A stretch of 42,529 bases of DNA from Bordetella petrii (GCA_017745595.1 WMBV01000042.1:1-42529), one strand, 5' to 3'; positions 8,801 to 17,890 are shown, counted from the first letter of the stretch. The notes: a model not told the origin generated them from the letters alone. Made by a program: numbers and translations.

Positions 8801-9981
8801 AGGACAAGCTGCTAGGCGATTTGCTCGCGCTTGAGAAAATTAATGTTGCTGACGAAGATTATTTCGTGAGTGTATTGCGACGCACACACGCCAAGGCTAT
8901 TCCAGTCTCGCGCTGGGCTAATGGTTTCTATCCGTCACGTGCAGCAGGGGTCAAGCTTATTCACTTGGATACACACTTGACTCAGGAGTTTGCCGAAAAA
9001 CAGGCAGTGCGTGACAGTCTAATGCCCAAGAAATTGTGGCCAACATTCAGCGCGACAAAACTTGAGGCAGACAGTAATGCGCTTGAGTTAGTGAGTGATA
9101 TTAAGAAACTTGACCGACTGAATGCCGCGCCCTTGGCGGTAGTGGCCTGCATGCGTAATGAGCGTTTCATCCTTCCACATTTCCTGGATCATTATCGTAA
9201 ACTCGGTGTACAGTGTTTCTTAATAGCAGACAATGTATCCGACGATGGAACGCTTGAGTACCTGGCAGACCAGTCTGATGTGGTCACTTTTTCTGTAGAT
9301 ACACAATACTCGAAGTCTGGTTACGGCGTAGCCTGGCAGCAAGCCTTGTTGGCCAGCCTGCGTTGCGGACGCTGGTCTTTGATGGCTGACGCAGATGAGT
9401 TGCTAATATATCGAGGTTGGCAAACCAAAAGTTTGGCCGAAAAACTTGCTCAGCTTGATGGCAGCACTGCGGACTCAGTGCGAATCTTCATGCTTGATAT
9501 GTACCCCAAAGGGCCTCTTAGCAATGCGAATTTCAGCAGTGGCGACTTATTCGCCGAAGCTGGTTATGTTGAAGCACATCCATTCCTGGAGAATTCTACT
9601 AGTAGTGGGCCATATTCGAACTCATTGACTTGGACAAGCGCATTGCGACATCGGCTGCTGCCTGGGTCTGAGCCAAATATGTTTGTGGCGCAGAAAATCG
9701 CATTGCTGAAGTACCAGCCGTGGATGCGTTTGTCTGCCGGCCTTCATTACATCGGCGAAACGAATCCAGCAGATGAGGAAATGATTTTCGCGCACTTCAA
9801 GTACCATGCGGAATTTCGCCGCAAGGCACTGGTAGAAGTGCGGCGCGGCCAGCATTTCAATGGTGCAGCCGAATATCGAAAATATCTTGCATTAATGTCA
9901 GAGGGGCGCGAAGTTATTTATGATGAAAAAATTTCTGTTCCCTGGCAAGAGTGCGGATTTGTTCGCGCACGACTGACATAA
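5851..9981 (+). CDS. Multidomain glycosyltransferase: galectin-like + GT31-like + Glyco_tranf_2_4-like
   Basis: 1376 residues, well supported by GGAG six bases before the ATG. Residues 1-127 resemble a galectin carbohydrate-binding domain: H39, R43, N52, W59 and E62 fall at or near the spacing of the sugar-contact residues of galectins (H-x3-R, N-x6-W-x2-E). Residues 138-235 form another beta domain (KGWAFDP). A long helical region follows. Residues about 800-1030 look like GT31 (beta-1,3-galactosyltransferase type), with the metal-binding DDD at 888-890, GGSGYVISRHAM, and MEDKLLGD with E984/D985. Residues about 1095-1370 are a GT-A domain of the Glyco_tranf_2_4 type (ACMRNERFILPHFLDHY, metal site DADE at 1180-1183). 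It probably adds two sugars during polysaccharide assembly in the cytoplasm; donors and linkages are not readable. There is no signal peptide or membrane span. Confidence 0.75.
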   Translation: MLYFPCHGGASFSCEIDLAEPGFANFFFEREDKTRIPFHVSVRPQNDSVILNAKEGNGWGEETTLSYVFDSRHALLRVDFDEETGITLFINDEPLHRATTDDFPEIDTVVFVRYDGAILTDTIQVSGASIPSRVGECSLTVQAPCLLKGWAFDPSKPTSELKVVLSGGGRNPDEQFIADRFALADTATEVGAPWPDIGLSVNLPGRIWQDLLPNEAVVVQVFCNGIPCGEPFELKRETVVANLELMAATRDTANQVDHVSLLFALEHIRFGGLLPLLSSGTKEFFHSWASTQLGLAAFLSPDTEEGKEGEKFGVDAAPPENLLAKVPSATELLVTRARNSLVTQLRANPNTDVARLLRGVVDGGLFSAETQRQFFLEVAEFLTVRGDFPALYSVAAQYGQHHFEPGDNVWYNSTIMPFVYMAGNVEQCRNLLWGLGKAEGWLVTPNLAWTVYQIINGEDRKIVCSEKQREEIIYAYMALIDHQAADYWGRTFSEDFLKLAAQLLANIERFSDYLRLDVESFLLRCYGLSQRFWILVDQRALALSLRMEAGRGLFNKIAQRAGGSDEDVDDAINFFEAAKNHDITRYRIELFGPSGTPPENLSKTANLAHHSGDLPEASLRLMASPSAPNTVDDNVVSVVRQAVRARFLSAAKAPYYRLQRSAGKLMRAISKCLDTGEMLDPAQIKTLMPMLRVLVSSRSQHLGLTMMVILFDRMLLSERDAEASAVLAELYGGLQNQPDPASLWQYCSGVRQALIALQRNEKMCPHPMRRAVLQLFGADHQSGAYGGLENIVLPITPAQSLHDTLVVIFSCKGYLDTRIETMRKGWLAKLSELAVPYIIVIGDGDGRLEGDIVHLDAPDDYEGLPQKTLKAIEWVFSRTQYSYMYKVDDDCFLNAEEFFDSFSYRKFDYYGRIIRRQPGLLDRAWHHEKSTSLRGKYELDKSPGGSVYADGGSGYVISRHAMHAVLNAATTRAGHELIKYSFMEDKLLGDLLALEKINVADEDYFVSVLRRTHAKAIPVSRWANGFYPSRAAGVKLIHLDTHLTQEFAEKQAVRDSLMPKKLWPTFSATKLEADSNALELVSDIKKLDRLNAAPLAVVACMRNERFILPHFLDHYRKLGVQCFLIADNVSDDGTLEYLADQSDVVTFSVDTQYSKSGYGVAWQQALLASLRCGRWSLMADADELLIYRGWQTKSLAEKLAQLDGSTADSVRIFMLDMYPKGPLSNANFSSGDLFAEAGYVEAHPFLENSTSSGPYSNSLTWTSALRHRLLPGSEPNMFVAQKIALLKYQPWMRLSAGLHYIGETNPADEEMIFAHFKYHAEFRRKALVEVRRGQHFNGAAEYRKYLALMSEGREVIYDEKISVPWQECGFVRARLT

Positions 9982-10471
9982 GGTGATGCGGCCGCCATCA
10001 GTGCAGTCCCGTTTCGCAAACAAAGAAAACGGGGTGGGGAAGGTTAGCTGCTATAGTCAATTAGTTTGAGCCCGAGCATGGCTGCGCTCATGTGCGGCCA
10101 TTTTGCGTTGCTCGTCTTCAATCAAGGGTACGGAGAAGACCTGCAGAGGGTTCAGCAGATGGGGATGTTGGCCGGCAGATCCGGGGCGTCTTTTAGGCCT
10201 TACGCCAGATCTGAGCCGGATAAGACAGCCGGATGGCTCTGGTGTTGGCAATTGACACGCTATCTTTTGTGGCTGGCATCTCCGTGTAACTAGTGAGGCG
10301 CTCGGCTTTGGAGCAAGCGACGCGTTTGGTATGAAAACTTCGACAGCAACCGCTGTGTATCCGCTTGGCCACCATCTATCTATTATGGAAGTCCTATTCA
10401 CCTATTGCAACGGCATATTACTAGACAATTGTTCGGGAAACGCTGTACCATCGCTTGTCCAGTTGCTCTGA
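9982..10471. other. Intergenic region without a supported gene
   Basis: 490 bases. Short open frames exist on both strands, but none has a ribosome binding site or recognisable domain. The sequence is more GC-rich (10060-10360) than the flanking genes and may be a remnant of a lost gene. Promoter sequences for the downstream sulfotransferase pair should lie toward its right end, which is AT-richer (10370-10440). Confidence 0.4.
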
Positions 10472-11281
10472 ATGCGAAGGGTTAATCGACATATGAACGG
10501 CGATATAATGTCGGCGCGCATCGCACGGATGGTGGCGAATGTAGGAGGGGAGCCGCTATTCAATTACACCATTCACATTGATCCCGATTTGAGGTTCATT
10601 TTTTTTTCTAATCCGATTTGTGCCTGCTCAACCTTAAAAGCCACGTTGAATGTGGCGACAGCTCGGGCGCTCGGCATACCATTTGCGATCAATAGTGCGG
10701 CTATGATTCATGACCGCGCATCGAATATTCTGAAAACCCCTCGCCAAGTGGGGCTGAATGTTCTGGAGTCATTATTGGACGATCCCGGCGTCAAGAAAAT
10801 CGCTTTCATACGGAGTCCTGAATCCCGATTCTTGTCCGCGTTTAGAAAGAAATTGACTTATGAGTCTGTATTCAGCAAGCGCGTGCGTACACACCTGGGT
10901 GTCGCTTCCGATATGCCGCTGCGCGACTTCCTCACGTTGGATAGTTTTGCCAAACAAGTAGCGAACGATCAGACATTAAGAGACCTCGACGAGCATTGGC
11001 GCCTGCAGCGGAAGCAGATTTTTTTTGATGAGGTTTCCGACTTGGATATCGGTTTTGTAGAGAATTTTTCTGCTGATACTTCGCGGCTTTTGGGTGAAAT
11101 TTTTGGCGCCGATGGATATCAGATTCAGGATGCCGTGGCGTTGAATCCATCGAACGCATCGGGTAACCGAAAGAGAGGAGGGGAGTTGTCTGATGCGGCG
11201 CGTGGTTATATAGCGGATGCCTATGCTGCCGATTATGACATGATCAATTTATGCCGCAAGCGTAAAGCATATTCCATGTAA
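10472..11281 (+). CDS. Sulfotransferase family 2-like protein (third of five)
   Basis: 269 residues from the first ATG; ATGs at 10493 and 10508 are also possible, and AAGGG eleven bases before 10493 slightly favours that one. The PAPS loop is an unusual form, FFSNPICACSTLK (residues 45-57), comparable to the NPKVASTS-type loop of chondroitin/HNK-1-like carbohydrate sulfotransferases. The 3'-phosphate segment FIRSPESRFLSAF follows at 112-124, with R114 and S122 as the expected contacts. It probably transfers sulfate to a polysaccharide hydroxyl in the cytoplasm. Sixteen bases separate it from the next sulfotransferase-like gene, so the two are almost certainly co-transcribed. Confidence 0.75.
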   Translation: MRRVNRHMNGDIMSARIARMVANVGGEPLFNYTIHIDPDLRFIFFSNPICACSTLKATLNVATARALGIPFAINSAAMIHDRASNILKTPRQVGLNVLESLLDDPGVKKIAFIRSPESRFLSAFRKKLTYESVFSKRVRTHLGVASDMPLRDFLTLDSFAKQVANDQTLRDLDEHWRLQRKQIFFDEVSDLDIGFVENFSADTSRLLGEIFGADGYQIQDAVALNPSNASGNRKRGGELSDAARGYIADAYAADYDMINLCRKRKAYSM

Positions 11282-11297
11282 GATAAAGCGAGATTAG

Positions 11298-12305
11298 ATG
11301 AAGCTGATTTTTCATGTCGGGATGGGTAAAACCGGCTCAAGCGCTATTCAAGCTGCTCTAGCGGCTAATGCTGAACGTCTAGCGGCTCAGAAGGCCGAAT
11401 ATCTGGGGATGTGGTTCGATATGATCGATCCGCGATTCCATGGACTTAAGAATCAGGATCTTTTCTTCACGCAAAGCCAGTCTGAAATGGAGACAACCGC
11501 CGAAACGTTGGTCGCTGTTCTAAAGGCGCGTTCGGCGGACCGAGGTATCGAGACATTCATTTTGTCGAATGAGGCTCTATCTGGGCGAGCCCATGTGTTG
11601 AAGCCGATGATCGACAAATTGATGGCGGAAGATATCAACGTGCAAGTGGTCGGTTATGCACGGAACCCGGCCGCTTGGTTGCCGTCCGCACATATACAGT
11701 GGTCGGTTCGCGACAAGGTAGAAGCTGGGCCGATCAAGCCATATGGCGCCCGGGCTCGAAAGCTGGTGGGCTGGTATTCCGGCTTGATCAGTTGGGGCAA
11801 GGTATTTGGCAATATTGTTGATATTCGGCCATATGACCGTGCTGCAGATATTGTTGCCGACTTTTCCGAGGCGATCGGTACCAAATTGGATACGTCCGGC
11901 GCGCGCGTTTTGGAGCGCGGAGAGGATGCCGAGGTTTTGCTTCGAGCTTTGTTCAATAATCGATTCAATGATCACACATTGCCCCAGGTTTTTGATCGAA
12001 CCGTACTGCGCACGACGGCCACGATACCAAGAATGGAGGAACTGGCGCGAAAGTGTTTCGATTATTCCGAAACCGACAAAATTCTGGCGGAGAATGCCCA
12101 ATTATTTGACCGATTTACAAGTCAATTCGGCTTCGATCCGCGAAACGAAGGGGATACTCGCTTGGCAATGCCTGATATGCCGACATTGCGGAATCGAGTA
12201 TTCGACTGCCTGGTAGAAATTGTGTTGAACCAGGCACAACGTATTCAGAGGCTGGAGCGCAGGATCACTAGTCTGGAGGCCTCTTCTCGCGCTACATCTG
12301 ACTAG
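11298..12305 (+). CDS. Sulfotransferase-like P-loop protein (fourth of five)
   Basis: 335 residues. The N-terminus reads MKLIFHVGMGKTGSSAIQ, a strand-loop-helix of the PAPS-binding type (GMGKTGSS at 8-15) with Walker-A character. The segment YARNPAAWLPSAH at 120-132 fits the 3'-phosphate-binding motif. Both support a sulfotransferase fold, but this branch is divergent and could bind another nucleotide. The last 30 residues form a short coiled coil (NQAQRIQRLERRITSLEA) that may mediate dimerisation or partner binding. The gene follows the preceding sulfotransferase by 16 bases, and its last 14 bases overlap the convergent pyruvyl transferase gene. The ribosome binding site is weak. Confidence 0.65.
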   Translation: MKLIFHVGMGKTGSSAIQAALAANAERLAAQKAEYLGMWFDMIDPRFHGLKNQDLFFTQSQSEMETTAETLVAVLKARSADRGIETFILSNEALSGRAHVLKPMIDKLMAEDINVQVVGYARNPAAWLPSAHIQWSVRDKVEAGPIKPYGARARKLVGWYSGLISWGKVFGNIVDIRPYDRAADIVADFSEAIGTKLDTSGARVLERGEDAEVLLRALFNNRFNDHTLPQVFDRTVLRTTATIPRMEELARKCFDYSETDKILAENAQLFDRFTSQFGFDPRNEGDTRLAMPDMPTLRNRVFDCLVEIVLNQAQRIQRLERRITSLEASSRATSD

Positions 12306-13479
12306 CCGCAGGCTCGGTCAAAGGGGCCGCGAGGCGATGTTGCACGCCATGCAGGTTCATGTAATTGAAGAATTTTGCATAGTTGCCGGAATACTTGCGG
12401 GAAAACGCTGATGTGTCGTAATGCCGTTCGAAGAGTTCAGAAATGCTGCTGCCTGCGGTTGCCTGTTTGAGCGTGATATTGGGTAGCCCCAGATAGTTGC
12501 AAAACTCCTCTGTGCGCGTGTCATGCACTACCCACAGCGTCGGAACCCCTGATAGCATTGCGGCCATGTTCCCGTGAAAACGAGTGCCGATACATGCCTC
12601 GTGACCTTGCTTTATTTTTTCGAACCACGGCTCCATCGAGTAGTACTGAAAGAAATGCTCTCTTATCCAGGCATGGAATTTTTGAAAATCTATGGCGCCT
12701 GAATCGAAAAATTGCTTCATTCCCGGCTTGACTAACGCCTGGACGTCCCGTGGAATATCATCGAAAGTAATCGGATTATCTATTTTTTTTAAATTATATT
12801 CAAAATGCTCTGATTGCCCAATAAAAGTTGCATTGCCTTCCATTGCAGCGACGAGAAGAGAGCGCTCGTGAACGTGGTGCGTTACAGTGAGGATGGTTTT
12901 AGCTACTTGAGGAGAATGTGTCAGAGGCGGAAGTTTGAAATCGGGCCGGCAACTCAAGAAGCATGATTGGCAACCGATTATTTCGATATTATTTATGCCG
13001 AGAGATTTACATATAGAGGCTGTGAATTCGCCGCGGACCGCAATTTGGCTGGAATGGTGCGATAATACGGAAAGTAATCGCCGTGTTTCAGGTGCGATTT
13101 CGGCTCCCTGGACGCTCGTGCCTAGACTGGCCTGGGCTCCTAGGCCGAACACAATTACTGGCAGTTTGAGTTTTTCAATGGCGTCCGCGAGCATTGCCTG
13201 TTTTTGTGCTTGTGCCGGGCTTAGCGGCTTGTTCACCATTATTGTGGTCGCAGCGACGTAGGCAAGGTGAGAGATTCTGCCTCGCAATGCCTGTGCAGAC
13301 TCATCGTTTATCTGTTCGCGATATACTTGTATATGATTCCCTTTGATAATATGACGGGCAGCATAGCCATGCAGAAAGTTGCCGGTATTTTCGCGAGTGC
13401 CTTCGCGGCCATTGGATCTATTGCCGATGAATCCGACGCGATTTTCTATTTCTGAACCGGAAGGGATAGCCTTGTCCAT
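12292..13479 (-). CDS. Polysaccharide pyruvyl transferase family protein (intact copy)
   Basis: 395 residues. Family features: GFIGNRSNGREGTRENTGNF near the N-terminus, the internal VRGEFTAS block at 148-155 (the RxExS/T segment of the family), and GTRFHGN at 298-304. Members such as CsaB, WcaK and Pvg1 move pyruvate from phosphoenolpyruvate onto a sugar as a ketal, although some family members have other roles, so the reaction is a family-level call. No signal peptide, so cytoplasmic. It is transcribed toward the sulfotransferase operon and overlaps its end by 14 bases. The start ATG 13479 has only a weak AGAGA upstream. A paralogous C-terminal fragment sits at 122-772. Pyruvate ketals and sulfate would both add negative charge to the polymer. 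Confidence 0.75.
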   Translation of the reverse strand: MDKAIPSGSEIENRVGFIGNRSNGREGTRENTGNFLHGYAARHIIKGNHIQVYREQINDESAQALRGRISHLAYVAATTIMVNKPLSPAQAQKQAMLADAIEKLKLPVIVFGLGAQASLGTSVQGAEIAPETRRLLSVLSHHSSQIAVRGEFTASICKSLGINNIEIIGCQSCFLSCRPDFKLPPLTHSPQVAKTILTVTHHVHERSLLVAAMEGNATFIGQSEHFEYNLKKIDNPITFDDIPRDVQALVKPGMKQFFDSGAIDFQKFHAWIREHFFQYYSMEPWFEKIKQGHEACIGTRFHGNMAAMLSGVPTLWVVHDTRTEEFCNYLGLPNITLKQATAGSSISELFERHYDTSAFSRKYSGNYAKFFNYMNLHGVQHRLAAPLTEPAASQM

Positions 13480-13664
13480 GCTTTATCTCTGAAGTGGTTT
13501 GATGCAGTGTCCGACGAGTTATGGATTGTAGCGTGGGGTGCGGCGTAGCGCTTGAAAACAGGGTAGATGTTTCAATTATGAATGCAGTACATTGTGATTA
13601 TTTGTGCTATTGCGCCGCGAACCATGCGTCAGTCGCTGAATTGGCAGCGAAATGATTGGATCTA

Positions 13665-15146
13665 ATGCTTACTGGCCTTCTCAAGACATCGCTGAGATTG
13701 GCTCCATTTTATAATCTGTTTGATCGGGAATTCGTGATGTCGCTGCATCGTATGTCGCTTCTTGTTTCGCCGGCTGATTGCTCTGCTATTACGTCATTGG
13801 CATTGCCGGTGTCTATTACCGTCGCTACCGTTTCGGACAATGAGTTGCTGCTAAATGATATCAAAGGCGGCGCTGTAACTTTCGGACAGATTTTTCCGTT
13901 CGTTGTTGGCCTTGTAGCGCTGTCCAAAGCGGGCTTGGCGCAAATGAAGCAAGTATCGGATAGCTGGGCTGTCCATGCGGGGGAAAGTGCGCCGCCGATG
14001 ATGGTGCTTGACAACCCGAACGGGACAGAACGCAGGGCCGATATCGTTGAGTGGCTAGCCGGTCAACTGGCGGGCAACCAGCAGCAGATGGCCCGTCGCA
14101 CAACCACGCTGATGCGCGAGTTGGCAATCCTGAGGCAACAGCACGAAACCATGCAAGAGAGTTTTCGCAGGCTCGAGCAGTTTGTTCAGGGCAATGGCCT
14201 CACGCATCGAGTTCTCGAGACTACGCTGTCACCTGTCCAAGGCCAGCAGCCCATCAGCCTGGGCGGCGGCTCATCGTTGGTTGCGCGCTTGCCAGGCTCC
14301 AGTGTGGGGTTGTGCGATATCGCTATTCAGATCAATAACGCAGGAATCCTTCCGGAAGGTCGGCTTTCGTGCAGCCTGCTGTCAACGGATAGCAAGGTAA
14401 CCGTGGCTACTTGGGAGGTCTCTCACGATCGTTTGCGAGAGGGTTGGCTGCGTTTGTCATTGGACAATGCGTTGGGAATGGACCCGATCAGCCTGAAGCT
14501 GCATTTGACATGGCACGGCAAAGGCAATTTGCTTCTGGCCACTGCCATGATTCACCCGGACGCTCGATTTCATCCTTCTCTCGACCATGCCGAATTGGAT
14601 GCCATGCTGGCGATACAGCTTTGGCGTTGGGTGCCCGATGCCGCCGCTCCACTGGCGGCCGACGCGATTTCCCAGGTCGGTGGGCAGGGGAAATTGCACT
14701 ATGTCGAAGCATCCTTGCTTGCCACCGCTACAGCTCCGGGCTCGGAAGAACGGCTGCCAATGTTGGATGACAGTGCCTCTTTGCTCGTGCACGTTGATCC
14801 GAAGCTGACAAAGTGCGCCGTTCTGCCAGGCATCGCTTTGCCGGGGGTTCGGCAAGTATCCGGCAGAATTCACACCCGTCACCCGAAAGGGCCCGCAGTC
14901 GAGTATTGCCTGGCGTTGCTGCCTCAAAGCCGGCGCACGTCGCAGTCGGGCCTGCCACACTTCGACCCCAAATTGAGTTCCGGTTGGATTTGTTTGCAGC
15001 CAGATGAGGGAGGTCAGGCGACCGTCTTGGCACCGGAAGCGCTGAAGGAGCCACACGATATCTACATGCTCACTCGTTTGCCAAATGGAACGAATACCAA
15101 TGAGTATGGATGGTCAACTTTTTCTGATATCCGGCTGCGCTTTTGA
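13665..15146 (+). CDS. Protein of unknown function in polysaccharide operon (DUF6212-like)
   Basis: 493 residues from the ATG at 13665; a TTG at 13656 in the same frame is possible, and the ribosome binding site is poor for both. I cannot assign a function. The first 110 residues are mixed with a hydrophobic stretch, residues about 127-176 form a coiled coil (MRELAILRQQHETMQESFRR), and the C-terminal 300 residues are beta-rich with two jelly-roll-like segments (GRLSCSLLSTDSKVTVATWEV; HPKGPAVEYCLALLP). Similar beta segments occur in the glycosyltransferase encoded at 17891-20815. The name DUF6212 is from memory of similar capsule-cluster proteins and is unverified. It starts an operon with the two glycosyltransferase genes (14 and 51 base gaps), so a role in polysaccharide synthesis, for example as scaffold or glycan-binding partner, is plausible. 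Confidence 0.6.
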   Translation: MLTGLLKTSLRLAPFYNLFDREFVMSLHRMSLLVSPADCSAITSLALPVSITVATVSDNELLLNDIKGGAVTFGQIFPFVVGLVALSKAGLAQMKQVSDSWAVHAGESAPPMMVLDNPNGTERRADIVEWLAGQLAGNQQQMARRTTTLMRELAILRQQHETMQESFRRLEQFVQGNGLTHRVLETTLSPVQGQQPISLGGGSSLVARLPGSSVGLCDIAIQINNAGILPEGRLSCSLLSTDSKVTVATWEVSHDRLREGWLRLSLDNALGMDPISLKLHLTWHGKGNLLLATAMIHPDARFHPSLDHAELDAMLAIQLWRWVPDAAAPLAADAISQVGGQGKLHYVEASLLATATAPGSEERLPMLDDSASLLVHVDPKLTKCAVLPGIALPGVRQVSGRIHTRHPKGPAVEYCLALLPQSRRTSQSGLPHFDPKLSSGWICLQPDEGGQATVLAPEALKEPHDIYMLTRLPNGTNTNEYGWSTFSDIRLRF

Positions 15147-15160
15147 TCGAGGTGAAAGGC

Positions 15161-17839
15161 ATGCATCAAAATGAGTCCGTACCTGAGCATGGGGCTGGCA
15201 CGGCGGTGCTTGAGACGAGGACGGCCGGCAACATCGGCCCCAGACTCGCAGTCGTTGTGCCGATTTTTCGCCACTCGGTGCTGCTCTGCGAAGCGATAGA
15301 GAGCGTACTGGCTCAAAAGGCGGATTTTGGCATTCACGTGGTGCTGGTCAATGATGGCTGTCCGTTCGAGGAGACTGATGCAGTTTGCCGAGAGTATGCG
15401 CTCAGCTACTCAGGCCAGATCACGTATCTGCGCAAGCCCAATGGCGGCCTCAGCGATGCACGCAATTATGGCATCCGGTATGTACTGTCGGCCTTGCCAA
15501 CGGTTGATGCGATCTATTTGCTGGATGCAGACAACCGATTGCGCCCGACAGCGATGGCCAATGCGATGGGTGCGCTTGATTTGAATCCTCAAGCCGGCTG
15601 GATTTATCCAAACATAGACATGTTTGGCTTGGCCTGGGCTGGCGATTATGGTGGAGATTATTCCCTGCTGATCCATACGCAGATGAACATCTGTGAAGCA
15701 GGCAGCCTGATACGACGCACTGTGTTCGAGTCGGGAATTTTCTTTGATACTTCCTTTAAGTCCGGGTTCGAGGACTGGGATTTCTTTCTGTGCGCCGCAA
15801 GCGCGGGCTTTCGCGGGAAGAATATTGAGGATTTTGGCTTCCAGTATCGCAAGCGTGCAGAAAGTATGCTGGCCGAGTCCGAGCGCGATGGCGCGGCGAT
15901 CCGCTGGGAAATGCGGAAGAAGCATAAAGCGCTGTTTTCTCCAAGGGGGCTTACTCAACTCGAACAGGAAGAGGCTCCACGTTATGCTTTGATCTTGTCA
16001 GATAAGCAAGAAGTAATTGCTGCCATGGATCCCTACGCGCCAGGAGCAAAGCGCCTGTCGTTGGAAACGTTTGAAAAGCAGTGGTGGACAGCGCAATCCA
16101 ATTGTAGTCACCACCACGTTCCGCCTATAGTGGTGGTCACTCATTCTGATGTGGTCGACCAACTGCGAATTTCGGGGACCGTGCACTTTGCATTATGGGC
16201 ATTGGAACGACAACTTGCTCAGCACCCGTTATCGGCGCTCGAGATTGATCTGATATCCGAAGATCGTATTGGTTATAGTGAGGGCGACGCCTTCAAGCAG
16301 CAGGGGCCGCGGTTGGCGATGCTGATGGTGCGTCCTCAGTTATTTCGTGAAGTCGCCCAAGATACGTCAATTGCGTGGATATCAGGCTTGGCGGCGGATC
16401 CATGTCCGTTGCATGTTCCGATATTGAAACTGCGGCTGCCCGCATCGATTTTTCTCAAGCCGACGTACAAGCAGTACAATGCCGCTGGACACGATCTGGT
16501 GGCGCTCGCCATCCGATTCCAGGCCTCATCCTTTCGCGTAACGTCGAACTGGAAACTCGATTGGCGGGAAGCCGGGGTTCCATGGCGCAACAGGAGCCAC
16601 GAGGTCAGTCGAACTCCGACGCAAGCGGATGCCGCCTATCCTCGCCTGGCTGGTGCCGAGCGGCACGTCGGCTTTGTCTTGCCGCTTGTGGAGTTTGGCG
16701 GCGTTGAGCGTGTTGCCCTTAATATTGCCCGCGCAATGAAAAAGGCTGGATGGAAACCCCATCTGTTTGTGGTGGATGCCCACGACTGCCAATATGGCCG
16801 GGAATGGCGAGAGATTTTCGAGAGTGTCACGTTTCTGGCTGACGCCGCCTTTACAGCCTGGGGGAGCGCGCAAGATCATTACATGGGAACGGATTTGCCG
16901 GATTGGTCGCGTTCCGGAGATCAACGTAATGCGATAGCGATGCTGGCGTGGCTTGATTTGGCCATCAACTTTCATGGCGGCGCCATTTCTGGAGTCATGG
17001 GCCAGCTCAAACGCTTTGGCGTCAAGACGGCGTTGTCACTTCACTTGAGCGATCGGTCGAAGTTTCAGCGTTTTGTGGGCAACCCGTATCTGGGCCTGGC
17101 ATTCGAACATGCTTATGATTTTATTTTGCCGTGTTCGCAGTACTTGGCAGATTGGTGCCATGGCATGGGTGTCCCAAGCCAGAAAATTATACCTTTGCTT
17201 AATGCGCCAGCCTTTGAATTGCCGGATGCCGCGGCTTTGCAGCGTCAAGCACCGCGCGAGCCTGCAAGCAGCGGACGGCCATTGCGCGTCATCTACCTAG
17301 GTCGCCTGGATCGACAGAAGGGCATAGAGCGGCTTATCGCCATTTTCGAAACCGCGAAAGCCCTCGGGCTGCGCATTGAATGGCGGTTTGTCGGCAAAGC
17401 CGTCATAGAAGGGGACGATGCGGTAGCCTTGCCAGAGCACATGCTAGCTATGGTCGAGCCGGCCTTGCTGGATCCGGGGGCTCTTGCAAGGGCCTTTGAA
17501 TGGGCCGATGTCTTTCTTTTGCCTTCTTATTATGAAGGGCTACCCTTGACAATTCTGGAAGCAATGCGGGCAGGCACCGTGCCGCTTGTCACGGATGCAG
17601 GGGCCGTGACTGAAGTCGTAAGCTCTTGGCGCAATGGCATCGTTCTTCCACAGGAAGGGGCGGTACCCGAGGCGATTGCCGCATTGGAGCGTTTATTGGC
17701 CGACCCCGCATTGGTGCACCGTCTCTCGCAGCAGGCCAGAATGGACATGGCGGGGCGAACCTGGGATTCGGCCGTGGCGCCGCTGCTTGAAAGGCTGAAC
17801 GTGTTCAAGGCCGATGGAATACATGGCAAATTGATTTAA
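15161..17839 (+). CDS. Bifunctional glycosyltransferase, GT2 N-terminal + GT4 C-terminal
   Basis: 892 residues. ATG 15161 is chosen over the in-frame TTG at 15143 because GAGGTG lies seven bases upstream. The N-terminal GT-A (family 2) domain spans about residues 27-260: VVVPIFRH, VLVNDG, NGGLSDARN, the metal site DAD at 122-124, and EDWDF at 204-208 as the likely catalytic-base region. A linker domain of about 240 residues follows. The C-terminal GT-B (family 4) domain covers about residues 500-885: VEFGGVERVALNIARAM, VIYLGRLDRQKG, and the donor-binding EGLPLTILEAM at 792-802. One protein could therefore add two successive sugars. It should act at the cytoplasmic face. Sugars are not predictable. 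It is the middle gene of a three-gene operon. Confidence 0.85.
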   Translation: MHQNESVPEHGAGTAVLETRTAGNIGPRLAVVVPIFRHSVLLCEAIESVLAQKADFGIHVVLVNDGCPFEETDAVCREYALSYSGQITYLRKPNGGLSDARNYGIRYVLSALPTVDAIYLLDADNRLRPTAMANAMGALDLNPQAGWIYPNIDMFGLAWAGDYGGDYSLLIHTQMNICEAGSLIRRTVFESGIFFDTSFKSGFEDWDFFLCAASAGFRGKNIEDFGFQYRKRAESMLAESERDGAAIRWEMRKKHKALFSPRGLTQLEQEEAPRYALILSDKQEVIAAMDPYAPGAKRLSLETFEKQWWTAQSNCSHHHVPPIVVVTHSDVVDQLRISGTVHFALWALERQLAQHPLSALEIDLISEDRIGYSEGDAFKQQGPRLAMLMVRPQLFREVAQDTSIAWISGLAADPCPLHVPILKLRLPASIFLKPTYKQYNAAGHDLVALAIRFQASSFRVTSNWKLDWREAGVPWRNRSHEVSRTPTQADAAYPRLAGAERHVGFVLPLVEFGGVERVALNIARAMKKAGWKPHLFVVDAHDCQYGREWREIFESVTFLADAAFTAWGSAQDHYMGTDLPDWSRSGDQRNAIAMLAWLDLAINFHGGAISGVMGQLKRFGVKTALSLHLSDRSKFQRFVGNPYLGLAFEHAYDFILPCSQYLADWCHGMGVPSQKIIPLLNAPAFELPDAAALQRQAPREPASSGRPLRVIYLGRLDRQKGIERLIAIFETAKALGLRIEWRFVGKAVIEGDDAVALPEHMLAMVEPALLDPGALARAFEWADVFLLPSYYEGLPLTILEAMRAGTVPLVTDAGAVTEVVSSWRNGIVLPQEGAVPEAIAALERLLADPALVHRLSQQARMDMAGRTWDSAVAPLLERLNVFKADGIHGKLI

Positions 17840-17890
17840 AGCCTGATCCCTTGCTGCCTTTGCGGCGAGATCGATACAGTCATTTGATGC

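Noticed and set aside
10057-10401. Open frames in the 9982-10471 gap
   Set aside because: No ribosome binding sites, no recognisable motif and unusual Pro/Arg-rich composition.
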